Source of the DNA: Erythrobacter sp. UBA2510
Lineage (GTDB): Bacteria > Pseudomonadota > Alphaproteobacteria > Sphingomonadales > Sphingomonadaceae
Length of the DNA: 7,802 nucleotides
NCBI GenBank assembly: GCA_002341345.1
Contig: DDNW01000037.1
Coordinates: 3,828-11,629, forward strand
Reading direction: 5' to 3'
Under the pieces are notes generated by a model. The model worked only from the letters and a program-made list of their open reading frames with translations. It searched no databases and was not told the DNA's origin. Shown piece after piece: positions 1 through 6,918 of the stretch. The first letter of the stretch is position 1. Each line of letters opens with the position of its first letter. A program made the translations under genes and the position numbers.

Positions 1-1
1 A

Positions 2-949
2 TGTCTGGCGCTTGGCCTCGTTGCCTTGTGGCAGGAATGGCAGCGCTCGCGCGATATCAAGGCGCTGATCTCTCGCGCTGCTGCGTTCACCGCTCTGGGT
101 TTGTTGCCGACCGCCATCGTTGCGACAGGCTATGCATTGCTCGGCCATTGGGACGAGTGGCTATTTGCAAACGTACTGTCCTTTTTCGAACGCGTCGCCA
201 TGGAAGGTGGCCGTACCGTCGCCTACAATCTGATAGTCGCGACGCCGATCACCGTGCTGTTCATCGGCGGACTCTATGCCTCGTGGCGTTTCGCGCCGCC
301 AAGCAACTGGCCACTTTACCGGTTGTTTTTCATCTATTTCGTCGCAACGCTCGGCACAGTCTTCCTGCCTGCGACAAATTATCTCTATTACTATGCCGCC
401 CTGGCCCCCGCAGTGGCATTGATCGCCGTGCCGCTGCTGGACCGGCGCGGACCCGCGGGGCCAATTCCGGCATTGGTGCTGGCCGCAGCCCTCGCTTTTC
501 TCATTAACATTCCGGACCGAATCACGAGCATAGCCGAGCAGCGCCAGTCTGCGCAGACGCTCACCAATTTGATCGCCCCCCATGTCGATGGCGAGAGCCG
601 CTGCCTGTGGATCCATGACGGCCCGACCGCACTTTATCGCCTGTCCGGCAGCTGCGTCCCCAGCCGCTTCGTCTATCCCGACCACCTCAACAACGCGCTC
701 GAGACCCCGGCTCTGGGGATCGACCAGACCGCCGAGGCGGCGCGCATTCTGGCCGACAAGCCCCCGGTCATCGTTACCGCCAGCCGGGCCGTGACCCCCC
801 AGAACGAAGAGGTCATGGCGATGGTCGAGCAGACAATTGCGCGGGATTATGTCGAGGCGGGCTCTGCCGACATCAACTTTCGCACCATCACCGCCTGGGT
901 CCGCCGCGAAGACGCTGGCAAGAAAGCGGAAATCCGCTCCGCAAAGTGA
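2..949 (+). CDS. C-terminal part of a multi-pass membrane protein, probable GT-C (GT39/ArnT-like) glycosyltransferase (5' partial)
   Basis: The frame is open from base 2 and ends at TGA 947-949, so the N-terminus lies outside the window; TTG at 26 is internal. The visible 315 residues hold about five hydrophobic segments (roughly residues 24-47, 74-94, 105-123, 127-145 and 154-170), then a soluble tail of about 145 residues containing a CLWIHDGPTALY stretch and two Cys (201, 218). Several membrane helices followed by a C-terminal soluble domain is the usual shape of GT-C enzymes, which transfer sugars from polyprenyl-phosphate donors on the periplasmic face of the inner membrane. The catalytic acidic motif of GT-C enzymes lies in the first periplasmic loop, which is missing here, so the enzyme class is inferred from topology and overall resemblance. 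Another polytopic membrane protein is possible. A 133-nt gap separates it from cpaF. Confidence 0.55.
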   Translation, partial: CLALGLVALWQEWQRSRDIKALISRAAAFTALGLLPTAIVATGYALLGHWDEWLFANVLSFFERVAMEGGRTVAYNLIVATPITVLFIGGLYASWRFAPPSNWPLYRLFFIYFVATLGTVFLPATNYLYYYAALAPAVALIAVPLLDRRGPAGPIPALVLAAALAFLINIPDRITSIAEQRQSAQTLTNLIAPHVDGESRCLWIHDGPTALYRLSGSCVPSRFVYPDHLNNALETPALGIDQTAEAARILADKPPVIVTASRAVTPQNEEVMAMVEQTIARDYVEAGSADINFRTITAWVRREDAGKKAEIRSAK

Positions 950-1082
950 CGCAAACTTGCGCCCCGCGCGACAGAAACTGCCCGTCAGCCAAACAATCTT
1001 TGCGAATTGTTCACCAAGTTCCGCCACCAAGAGCACAGACAGGCGCGCTTGCCGCCAGATGATGACTTGATGAGGGAATTGC

Positions 1083-2642
1083 ATGAGCGCATTCGGACGC
1101 AAGAACGGTGCCAGCGGTATGGCTCCTGGCTCTCGCCCGAGTTTCGGCGTGGCGAAGCCCATGCGCGGCGGTGCCGGTCCCGGCTCGTCGCAGGGCGGGG
1201 CCAAGATGCCGGGCGAAATTGGCGGCGAACAATTTCCCCCGATTCCCGCCGACGTCGGTGATAATGCGGCCGCTTCGGCCGGCGCTGCGCCCGGTGGCGG
1301 CAATCGCCGTGACGATGCGATGTCGCGGCTGGAAGACCGCGCCAATTCGGTCAACGACGCCGGTGAAGGCAGCGGCGGGTTCGAGGCGAGCGTCCATAAG
1401 ATCAAGGAACAGGTGCTGCCGCGCCTACTCGAACGCGTCGATCCCGAGGCAGCGGCCACGCTCAGCAAGGACGAGCTGTCCGAAGAATTTCGCCCGATCA
1501 TCATGGAAGTGCTGGCCGAGCTGAAGGTCACGCTCAACCGGCGCGAGCAGTTCGCGCTGGAAAAGGTGCTGATCGACGAACTGCTCGGCTTCGGTCCGCT
1601 GGAGGAACTGCTCGGCGATCCGGACGTGACCGACATCATGGTCAATGGCCCAGAGCAGACCTACATCGAAAAGAAGGGCAAGCTCACCCTCTCCGGAGTC
1701 AAGTTCCGCGACGAACAGCACCTGTTCCAGATCGCCCAGCGCATCGTGAACCAGGTCGGTCGCCGAGTCGACCAGACCACACCGTTGGCCGACGCCCGTC
1801 TCAAGGACGGTAGTCGTGTGAACGTGATTGTGCCGCCGCTGAGCCTGAAGGGCACCGCGATCTCGATTCGTAAATTCTCCGAGAAGCCGATCACGATCGA
1901 CATGCTCAAGAACTTCGGTTCGATGAACGACAAGATGGCCACCGCGCTGAAGATTGCCGGAGCCAGCCGCATGAACATCGTCATCTCGGGCGGTACCGGT
2001 TCTGGTAAGACGACCATGCTCAACGCCCTGTCGAAGATGATCGATCCGGGCGAGCGCGTGCTGACCATCGAAGACGCCGCCGAACTTCGCCTGCAGCAGC
2101 CGCACTGGCTGCCGCTGGAAACGCGTCCGCCGAACCTTGAAGGTCAGGGTGCGATCACCATCGGCGACCTTGTGAAGAACGCCCTGCGTATGCGTCCTGA
2201 CCGCATCATCCTGGGCGAAATTCGTGGCGCCGAGTGTTTCGACCTCCTCGCCGCCATGAACACCGGCCACGACGGTTCGATGTGTACGCTCCACGCCAAC
2301 AGCCCACGCGAGTGCCTCGGCCGTATGGAAAACATGATCCTGATGGGCGACATCAAGATCCCGAAGGAGGCCATTTCACGCCAGATCGCGGAATCGGTCG
2401 ACCTGATCGTGCAGGTGAAGCGTTTGCGCGACGGTTCGCGCCGCACGACCAACGTCACCGAGGTGATCGGGATGGAAGGCGATGTGATCGTCACGCAGGA
2501 GCTGTTCAACTTCGAATATCTCGACGAAGGCGAGGACGGCAAGATTATCGGTGAACATCGCTCGTCGGGCCTGCGTCCCTATACGCTGGAAAAGGCACGC
2601 CAGTTCGGGTTCGATCAGGCCTATCTGGAGGCGTGTCTCTGA
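1083..2642 (+). CDS. cpaF: CpaF/TadA-family type II/IV secretion ATPase of the Flp/Tad pilus
   Basis: This 519-residue protein, close to the usual CpaF length of about 450-520, is the cytoplasmic hexameric ATPase that powers assembly of Flp/Tad pili at the inner membrane. Residues 1-100 are a Gly/Pro/Ala-rich, probably disordered head. A helical N-terminal domain with the family-typical LLGFGPLEELL and DIMVNGP motifs follows. The ATPase core has Walker A GGTGSGKTT (residues 303-311, Lys309), a Walker B-like segment RIILGEIRG (374-382, Glu379) and the His box LHANS (from 403). All are intact, so the enzyme should be active. ATG 1083 is the only plausible start: TGA lies in frame at 1071 and GAGGGA (1072-1077) sits 5 nt upstream. 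No cpaA-E, tadB, tadC or flp gene is visible on either side, although the left edge is cut. Its 3' end carries a strong hairpin. Confidence 0.96.
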   Translation: MSAFGRKNGASGMAPGSRPSFGVAKPMRGGAGPGSSQGGAKMPGEIGGEQFPPIPADVGDNAAASAGAAPGGGNRRDDAMSRLEDRANSVNDAGEGSGGFEASVHKIKEQVLPRLLERVDPEAAATLSKDELSEEFRPIIMEVLAELKVTLNRREQFALEKVLIDELLGFGPLEELLGDPDVTDIMVNGPEQTYIEKKGKLTLSGVKFRDEQHLFQIAQRIVNQVGRRVDQTTPLADARLKDGSRVNVIVPPLSLKGTAISIRKFSEKPITIDMLKNFGSMNDKMATALKIAGASRMNIVISGGTGSGKTTMLNALSKMIDPGERVLTIEDAAELRLQQPHWLPLETRPPNLEGQGAITIGDLVKNALRMRPDRIILGEIRGAECFDLLAAMNTGHDGSMCTLHANSPRECLGRMENMILMGDIKIPKEAISRQIAESVDLIVQVKRLRDGSRRTTNVTEVIGMEGDVIVTQELFNFEYLDEGEDGKIIGEHRSSGLRPYTLEKARQFGFDQAYLEACL

Positions 2643-2651
2643 CACGCCTTC
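2627..2651 (+). terminator. Strong hairpin straddling the cpaF stop codon; possible terminator or 3'-end stabiliser
   Basis: AGGCGTGTC (2629-2637) and GACACGCCT (2641-2649) form a perfect 9-bp inverted repeat with a 3-nt loop. The stem extends to 11 bp through a G-U wobble and a G-C pair. The cpaF stop TGA occupies 2640-2642, at the loop and the start of the 3' arm. Only two T residues follow, so it lacks the U-tract of a classical intrinsic terminator. It could be a weak or factor-assisted terminator, or a block to 3' exonucleases. Confidence 0.45.
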
Positions 2652-2726
2652 GCGCACGCCAATGCTGATCCAAGCCACGGCCATGTGCTTAATGGGTCCT
2701 GACCCTAATCCGCCAATTACCGGCAT

Positions 2727-2754
2727 TTGACGCGGCGCAACATGCGCCTATGGC
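2727..2754 (+). promoter_or_regulatory. Candidate sigma70-type promoter giving a leaderless EamA transcript
   Basis: TTGACG (2727-2732), 16 nt, then TATGGC (2749-2754) resembles a -35/-10 pair with a good -35 and a mediocre -10. Transcription would begin about 6-8 nt after the -10 box, at or next to the GTG start at 2761. The spacing is consistent, but such partial matches are common by chance. Confidence 0.3.
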
Positions 2755-2760
2755 TGGCAT

Positions 2761-3675
2761 GTGCTCGACGATTCCCATGACCGGCCCGTACTCGCCCTCG
2801 TCCTTAGATTGGCTGGCATCGCGGCCATGTCGCTGATGGCCGCGCAGATCAAGCTGGCCGGAGCGGACGGCATTCACTTGATCGAGATGATCTTCTGGCG
2901 GCAGGCCGCCACCATTCCCCTCATCGCCGCCTGGGCGCTGGCCACAGGCAGCGTAGCACAATTGGCAACGGCGCGGCCCGGGGCCCATGTGGTACGTTCG
3001 CTTTACGGCATGGCTGGCATGACGCTCAATTTTGCAGCCTTGATGCTGCTGCCGCTGGCAGAGGCTGTGACGCTAAGCTTCTCGGCTCCGATTTTCGCCG
3101 TGGTGCTGTCGGTGCTGCTGTTGCGAGAAAAGGTCCATGCCTGGCGCTGGGGATCGGTCGCGGTCGGCTTTGCGGGCGTTGTCATCATCACCCAGCCGGG
3201 CGGTGGGGAATTGCCGCTGTTCGGCATTGCCTTAGGCGTCGCAGGCGCGATCATGATCGCGCTGATCTCGATCCATATCCGGGGACTGACGCGGACGGAA
3301 AATTCGCTCACCATCGTCTTTTGGTTTTCCGTCGTGACCGTCGCGTGCGGATTGCCGATCATCCCCTTCGTGGCGCAAGCGCACGACACGACCCAATGGC
3401 TGCTGCTGGCCGGGATCGGTGTGTCGGGCACGATCGGCCAGATCCTGATCACGCTGGCACTTCGCTATGGCAAGGTGTCGAGCGTCATCGTCATGGATTA
3501 TTCGGGCCTGATCTGGGCGACCCTGCTGGGCTGGTTGCTGTTTGCCACTTTGCCGCCCGTCACGACATGGATCGGCGCACCGCTGGTCGTGGCCGCAGGC
3601 CTCGTGATCGCGTGGCGCGAGCGAGTCAGGGCGCACCGCAATCCGGTCGATCCGCATCCGGCCCCCGGAACCTAA
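2761..3675 (+). CDS. DMT superfamily permease with two EamA domains
   Basis: This 304-residue inner-membrane protein has about ten hydrophobic helices arranged as two EamA repeats (about 10-145 and 152-286). The first repeat ends with the hallmark segment EAVTLSFSAPIF...LLLREKV (101-125). The second carries YSGLIWATLLGWLLF (247-261), typical of EamA carriers that export or import small metabolites. In the second repeat the Glu usually seen after this helix (F-G-E-x-P style) is replaced, giving FATLPP. The substrate cannot be read from the sequence. GTG 2761 is the only start codon between the in-frame stop TGA 2728-2730 and the first helix. It has no Shine-Dalgarno sequence, and the next in-frame ATG (2827) would remove part of helix 1. 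The final codons overlap the promoter of the downstream entericidin gene. Confidence 0.9.
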   Translation: MLDDSHDRPVLALVLRLAGIAAMSLMAAQIKLAGADGIHLIEMIFWRQAATIPLIAAWALATGSVAQLATARPGAHVVRSLYGMAGMTLNFAALMLLPLAEAVTLSFSAPIFAVVLSVLLLREKVHAWRWGSVAVGFAGVVIITQPGGGELPLFGIALGVAGAIMIALISIHIRGLTRTENSLTIVFWFSVVTVACGLPIIPFVAQAHDTTQWLLLAGIGVSGTIGQILITLALRYGKVSSVIVMDYSGLIWATLLGWLLFATLPPVTTWIGAPLVVAAGLVIAWRERVRAHRNPVDPHPAPGT

Positions 3676-3691
3676 CTTCGCTGCCGGGGTT
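3667..3691 (+). promoter_or_regulatory. EcfG-type general stress response promoter for the entericidin gene
   Basis: GGAAC (3667-3671) is followed after 16 nt by GGTT (3688-3691), equivalent to GGAAC-N17-GTT. The published consensus for the alphaproteobacterial sigma factor EcfG is GGAAC-N16/17-cGTT. The -35 element overlaps the last two sense codons of the EamA gene. Predicted initiation near 3697-3700 gives a leader of about 25 nt that includes the Shine-Dalgarno sequence. Searching by eye for GGAAC elsewhere in the window gave no other properly spaced match. Confidence 0.65.
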
Positions 3692-3722
3692 GAATGCGGT
3701 AACGACAGCGAAAGGAAGTACC

Positions 3723-3854
3723 ATGGCTCGCAAGATCATTATCGCCGTTTCCGCAGGGATTTTTGCCCTCAGCGCAGCGGCCTGCAACACGGTTCGCGGT
3801 GCTGGCGAAGACATTGAGTCGGTCGCCGATGCCGGCAGCGAAGCAATCAACTGA
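3723..3854 (+). CDS. Entericidin A/B-family small lipoprotein
   Basis: This 43-residue protein has a basic N-terminus (MARK), a hydrophobic signal segment (about residues 5-20) and a lipobox-like ALSAAAC with Cys21 as the lipidation site. It is followed by NTVRGAGEDIESVADAG, which matches the entericidin signature CNTxxGxGxDI. Asn at the position after Cys predicts outer-membrane sorting by the Lol system. Entericidins are small cell-envelope lipoproteins; in E. coli the EcnA/EcnB pair acts as antidote and toxin in stationary phase, and alphaproteobacteria often carry a single copy whose role is less clear. ATG 3723 is chosen because AAGGAAG (3712-3718) precedes it by 4 nt and the signal peptide begins there; the same frame is open further upstream only by overlap with the EamA gene. 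It has its own stress-type promoter and an intrinsic terminator, so it is probably a monocistronic unit. Confidence 0.88.
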   Translation: MARKIIIAVSAGIFALSAAACNTVRGAGEDIESVADAGSEAIN

Positions 3855-3888
3855 TCGCGGCATTAGCCACCAGTTTCAGGGTCGCAAG

Positions 3889-3928
3889 GTGCCCGCTGGA
3901 GAACCTCTCCGGCGGGCGCTTTTTATTT
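3889..3928 (+). terminator. Rho-independent terminator of the entericidin gene
   Basis: GCCCGCTGGAGA (3891-3902) pairs with TCTCCGGCGGGC (3906-3917) over 12 bp with one G-U wobble and a 3-nt loop. The stem extends by two further pairs to 3889/3919. TTTTTATTT (3920-3928) follows directly. On the minus strand the hairpin is followed by no T-run, so it should act mainly on the plus-strand transcript. The stop codon of the convergent BASS gene lies within the T-tract. Confidence 0.93.
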
Positions 3929-4925
3929 ATGTGGCGTCTGGCGGCAGGTCCGATGGCCTCACCTCCTGGCGCGACCACACGGCGGCCAGCAGCGAGCCTA
4001 TGACAACGTGGTAGACCGCTGAAATGGCGGCCGGAACAGGCGCAAGCGCGGCCTGCATCGGATCGGCAAACTGCGCAGCGAAGGACGGGTTGGCGGCCAG
4101 GCTGGCGCCCAGCCCGCTATTCTGCATGCCCACCTCGATGCTGATTGTCCGCCGTTCGGGCAGGTCCAGCCCGGTCAGGCCGGACAACACATAGCCGAGG
4201 CTGAAACCGGTCGCATGCAAGGCAAAGATGGCGACCAGCAAAGAACCGGCATGGGCCAGGATCAGGTCGCGCGAATTTCCCGCAATGCTGCCGACGATCA
4301 GCACGATCACCAGCACCGAGATCAGCGGTGAGACCCTGGCCACTTGGCGCGTCAGCCGGGGCATTACGGTATTGAGCGCGACACCCAGCACCACCGGGAT
4401 CAGGACCACCGCCACCATCGAGCGGAACAGGGACCAACGGTCGATCTCGATAAAGACGCCGCCAAGCCAACCGGTCAGCAGCGGAGTGAGCAGGATTGCC
4501 AGCATGGTCGAGGCCAGCGTCATCGTCACCGACAGCGCCAGATTGGCGCGCGCGAGGAATGTCACGACATTTGAAGCCGTCCCGCCCGGACAGCAGGCGA
4601 CCAGCACCAGCCCGACCGCCAGACCGCTCTCAAGGCCAAAGGCAAGCGCCAGTGCAATGCCCGCCAGCGGCATCACCGTGAACTGCAGCGCCACGCCCGT
4701 CATCAGCCCGCGCGGCATCGCCAGCACGCGGCGAAAATCATCCACGCCAAGCGTCAGACCCATGCCGAGCATGATGATCCCAAGCAAAACCGAGATCAGG
4801 CTCTGCCCGGCAATTTGCGTGCTGCTGACCCATGCGAAATAGGCCGGCACAAGCCAGGCCCAGCCTACCCCCAGCACGGTCCAGACGGCGAACAGGCCCG
4901 TGGCGCGATCGAGCAGTCGCTGCAT
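3927..4925 (-). CDS. Bile acid:sodium symporter (BASS/SBF) family transporter
   Basis: This 332-residue polytopic membrane protein has about ten hydrophobic helices. It carries the two BASS signatures in the crossed-helix region: CCPGGTASN (111-119) and EVGMQNSGLG (264-273), whose Glu, Gln and Asn correspond to sodium-site residues in bacterial ASBT homologues. Bacterial members move organic anions such as pantoate or keto acids with Na+, and bile acids need not be the substrate. ATG 4925 is supported by AGGAGGGG (4941-4934) 8 nt upstream. It lies 60 nt downstream of the SDR gene on the same strand with no clear terminator between, so co-transcription is likely. Its stop TAA (3929-3927) sits in the T-tract of the facing entericidin terminator. 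The family is certain; the substrate is unknown. Confidence 0.92.
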   Translation of the reverse strand: MQRLLDRATGLFAVWTVLGVGWAWLVPAYFAWVSSTQIAGQSLISVLLGIIMLGMGLTLGVDDFRRVLAMPRGLMTGVALQFTVMPLAGIALALAFGLESGLAVGLVLVACCPGGTASNVVTFLARANLALSVTMTLASTMLAILLTPLLTGWLGGVFIEIDRWSLFRSMVAVVLIPVVLGVALNTVMPRLTRQVARVSPLISVLVIVLIVGSIAGNSRDLILAHAGSLLVAIFALHATGFSLGYVLSGLTGLDLPERRTISIEVGMQNSGLGASLAANPSFAAQFADPMQAALAPVPAAISAVYHVVIGSLLAAVWSRQEVRPSDLPPDAT

Positions 4926-4985
4926 CCTCTTGTCCCCTCCTGTATGCCCTTCGGTACTCTTGTGATCCGGTTGGGTCCGGGCCTG

Positions 4986-5684
4986 TTAAGCGGGCTGTGG
5001 CTCGCGCTCGAACCGCCCCGCCTGCCGCATGAGCGCGGGATGGTGGTGAATGAACTTGCCTCCTGCCTTCTCGCTCGCACAGCGCAGGGCGGCACGGGCA
5101 AGGTCCTCCGCCCCGATCGAACGATAACGCTCCTTGTCGCCTTGCAGGAACATGTCGGTCACCGGGCTCATCACCATGGCGGCCTTTTCCAGAGGCCGGA
5201 TGTCGCCCTGCCGTCGCCCGCGCAGCAGGCCGGGGCGCAGGATATCGAGCCTGCGGAAACGAAGCTTGATCAGCGCGGCTTCGACCTCTGCCTTGGTCCG
5301 CAGGTAAAAGCTTTTCGAATGCGCGCTCGCCCCGACCGAGGAAAAGGCCACGAAATGATCGGCCCCGGCATCCTGCGCCGCCCTGGCGCTTGCGAGCACC
5401 AGATCGTGATCGACGGCGCGGAAGCTCTCCTCGTCGAAGCCCGACTTGCGCATCGTGGTCCCCAGCGCACAGAGCACGGTCTGCGCCTTGATCGCGGCAA
5501 TGGCATCGTTCCAGCTATCTGAATCGGCGACCACCACCTCCATCCGCGCGCCTTCGGGCAGGTCGATCTCGCGCCGGGCGAGCGCGACCAGGCTGACGCT
5601 TTCGTGACCGACAGCCTGCTCGATGATGGTGCGGCCCATCAGGCCGGTGGCGCCGAGCAGCAGGACGCGATGGCTATCAAACAT
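4986..5684 (-). CDS. NAD(P)-binding atypical SDR (HTATIP2/TIP30-like oxidoreductase)
   Basis: This 232-residue cytoplasmic protein has the Rossmann nucleotide-binding motif GATGLMG at residues 11-17, right after the first beta strand (RVLLL). FSSVGAS (114-120) follows, then a YxxxK pair, Tyr127 and Lys131, as in SDR active sites. LRPGLLRGRR (149-158) resembles the HTATIP2/YbjT-like atypical SDR group. The substrate is not known for this subgroup. The start is ATG 5684: a further 18 codons are open upstream, but GGAGGG (5698-5693) sits 8 nt before 5684 and the Rossmann strand begins soon after it. The start overlaps the end of the dGTPase gene by 8 nt (ATGTTTGA), implying translational coupling. 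The tail after residue 210 is His-rich (FIHHHP) and ends unstructured. Confidence 0.85.
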   Translation of the reverse strand: MFDSHRVLLLGATGLMGRTIIEQAVGHESVSLVALARREIDLPEGARMEVVVADSDSWNDAIAAIKAQTVLCALGTTMRKSGFDEESFRAVDHDLVLASARAAQDAGADHFVAFSSVGASAHSKSFYLRTKAEVEAALIKLRFRRLDILRPGLLRGRRQGDIRPLEKAAMVMSPVTDMFLQGDKERYRSIGAEDLARAALRCASEKAGGKFIHHHPALMRQAGRFEREPQPA

Positions 5685-5698
5685 TGGACAGGCCCTCC
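5677..5698 (-). promoter_or_regulatory. Overlapping stop/start and Shine-Dalgarno coupling dgt to the SDR gene
   Basis: On the minus strand, GGAGGG (5698-5693) lies inside the dgt coding end. After 8 nt comes ATGTTTGA, where the SDR start (5684-5682) and the dgt stop TGA (5679-5677) overlap. This arrangement favours re-initiation by ribosomes finishing dgt and decides the SDR start. Confidence 0.7.
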
Positions 5699-6831
5699 GG
5701 CGTTTCGCCGAAGATACGTCGATAGTGGCCAAGCGCATAGCGATCGGTCATCCCGGCGATGAAGTCGGCGATATGGCGCGCGCGCTCGGGTTCGCCGTCA
5801 GGCAGGCGCCGGTGCCAGCTTTCGCTCATCAGCGTGGGCTCCTGATCGAAAGCGGCGAACAGCCGCACGACGACCATCCTTGCCATTTCCGCCGTCCGCA
5901 TCTGGTCGGGATGGTGATAAAGCCGCTGATAGAGAAACGCCTTCAGGTCGCGCTCCTGAGTCGCCATTGCGGGCGAGAAGGCGGCCAGAGCGCAGCCCGC
6001 ACCGCGCACCTGCTCTACAGAGCCGATCCCGGCAAGGTTGGCACGGGTCGTCTCGATCACATCGTTCACCATCATGCCGATCTGGCTGCGTACAAGTTCG
6101 CGCAATTGCGCCTCGCGTCCGGCATTGGGAAAGCTCTTCTCGACAGCCCGCCACTGGTCCGCGACGAAATCGAGCGTCAGCAGGTCGTCGAAGGCGAGAA
6201 AGCCCGACCTTATGCCATCGTCGATGTCGTGATTGTCATAGGCGATGTCGTCGGCCAGCGCGGCCAGCTGCGCCTCGAGCGAGGGCCAGCGCGTCAGGTC
6301 AAGCGGGAAGCCTGCGTTCAGTTCGGCCAGCGCCCAGCCGGGGCTCACCACAGGGCCATTATGCTTGGCCAGCCCTTCGAGGACTTCCCAGCTGAGGTTC
6401 AGGCCCGGAATATCGCAATAGGGGCTATCGAGCCGCATCACCGTGCGCAGGCAATGTTCGTTATGGTCGTAGCCGCCGCGCATCGCGAGCGAGGCGTTGA
6501 GCGCTTCCTCCCCCGAATGGCCGAAGGGCGGGTGGCCGATATCGTGGGCAAGACACAGCGCCTCGGCCAGATCCTCGTCGAGCGACAGGCTGCGCGCCAG
6601 CACGCGGCCAATCTGCGAGACTTCGAGGCTGTGGGTCAGGCGGACGCGGAAATGATCCCCATCGGGCGCGACGAATACCTGCGCCTTGCCCGCCAGCCGC
6701 CGGAAAGAGATCGCATGCAGAATCCGGTCGCGGTCGCGCTGGAAGGCGCTGCGCGGGCCGCGTGCGCCACTGGTCGCCTGTGCGAATTCGCGGCCACGGG
6801 TGCGGGCCGGGTCTGCTGAATAGGGCGCCAT
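5677..6831 (-). CDS. dgt: dGTPase-type deoxynucleoside triphosphate triphosphohydrolase (HD superfamily)
   Basis: This 384-residue enzyme is of the family that cleaves dNTPs, classically dGTP, to the deoxynucleoside and triphosphate and so helps control dNTP pools. FQRDRDRILH...FRRLAGKAQVF (30-53) and RLTHSLEVSQI (64-74) are typical of the Dgt subfamily found in alphaproteobacteria. HD metal ligands visible are His67, His96-Asp97 (AHDIGHPPFGH) and an Asp in DDIAYDNHDIDDG (194-206), all present. A TTG at 6873 and ATGs at 6837 and 6831 are possible starts; ATG 6831 is preferred because GAGG (6842-6839) lies 7 nt upstream and the protein then begins MAPYSADPARTRG, as in relatives. It follows the racemase gene after 87 nt and overlaps the SDR start by 8 nt. 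I see nothing to link it to phage defence; it looks like a housekeeping copy. Confidence 0.93.
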   Translation of the reverse strand: MAPYSADPARTRGREFAQATSGARGPRSAFQRDRDRILHAISFRRLAGKAQVFVAPDGDHFRVRLTHSLEVSQIGRVLARSLSLDEDLAEALCLAHDIGHPPFGHSGEEALNASLAMRGGYDHNEHCLRTVMRLDSPYCDIPGLNLSWEVLEGLAKHNGPVVSPGWALAELNAGFPLDLTRWPSLEAQLAALADDIAYDNHDIDDGIRSGFLAFDDLLTLDFVADQWRAVEKSFPNAGREAQLRELVRSQIGMMVNDVIETTRANLAGIGSVEQVRGAGCALAAFSPAMATQERDLKAFLYQRLYHHPDQMRTAEMARMVVVRLFAAFDQEPTLMSESWHRRLPDGEPERARHIADFIAGMTDRYALGHYRRIFGETPEGLSNV

Positions 6832-6918
6832 TGTCATGCCTCGTGCGCTAGGGGGCGCAGCATTTTCCGGCAACGGGAACAGTTGGCGAACAGATGTGCT
6901 GGCCGCCTGTTGGGCCGG

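Noticed and set aside
950..961. CGCAA/TTGCG repeat just after the glycosyltransferase stop
   Set aside because: It is a 5-bp stem with a 2-nt loop and no U-tract, which is not stable enough to call a terminator.
992..1011. AACAAT/ATTGTT inverted repeat between the glycosyltransferase gene and cpaF
   Set aside because: It is a 6-bp AT-rich stem with an 8-nt loop, too weak for a terminator, with no known operator match.
161..1645. Long minus-strand open frame (494 codons) antisense to the glycosyltransferase and cpaF
   Set aside because: It crosses two well-supported plus-strand genes, has Ser-rich low-complexity composition typical of a GC-rich shadow frame, and shows no recognisable domain.
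2694..2705. GGGTC-CT-GACCC inverted repeat in the cpaF-EamA gap
   Set aside because: It is a short single site with no recognised regulator match and could easily be chance.
2751..3020. Three copies of TGGCTGGCAT (2751, 2810, 3011)
   Set aside because: Two lie inside EamA coding sequence and encode different residues in different frames; spacing is irregular, so this looks like compositional chance.
3677..3712. 7-bp inverted repeat TTCGCTG/CAGCGAA before the entericidin start, possible RNA switch
   Set aside because: The 5' arm lies upstream of the transcription start predicted from the EcfG-like promoter, so it would be absent from the main transcript, and the loop is long.
3321..3722. Upstream extension of the entericidin reading frame
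   Set aside because: It overlaps EamA coding sequence out of frame; the Shine-Dalgarno sequence, signal peptide and promoter all place the start at 3723.
4815..5522. Plus-strand open frame of 235 codons opposite the BASS and SDR genes
   Set aside because: It covers the 5' end of one confirmed minus-strand gene and most of another, with no domain or plausible start context.
5623..6819. Plus-strand open frame of 398 codons
   Set aside because: It mirrors the dgt gene, whose HD motifs are clear on the other strand, and has no family features of its own.
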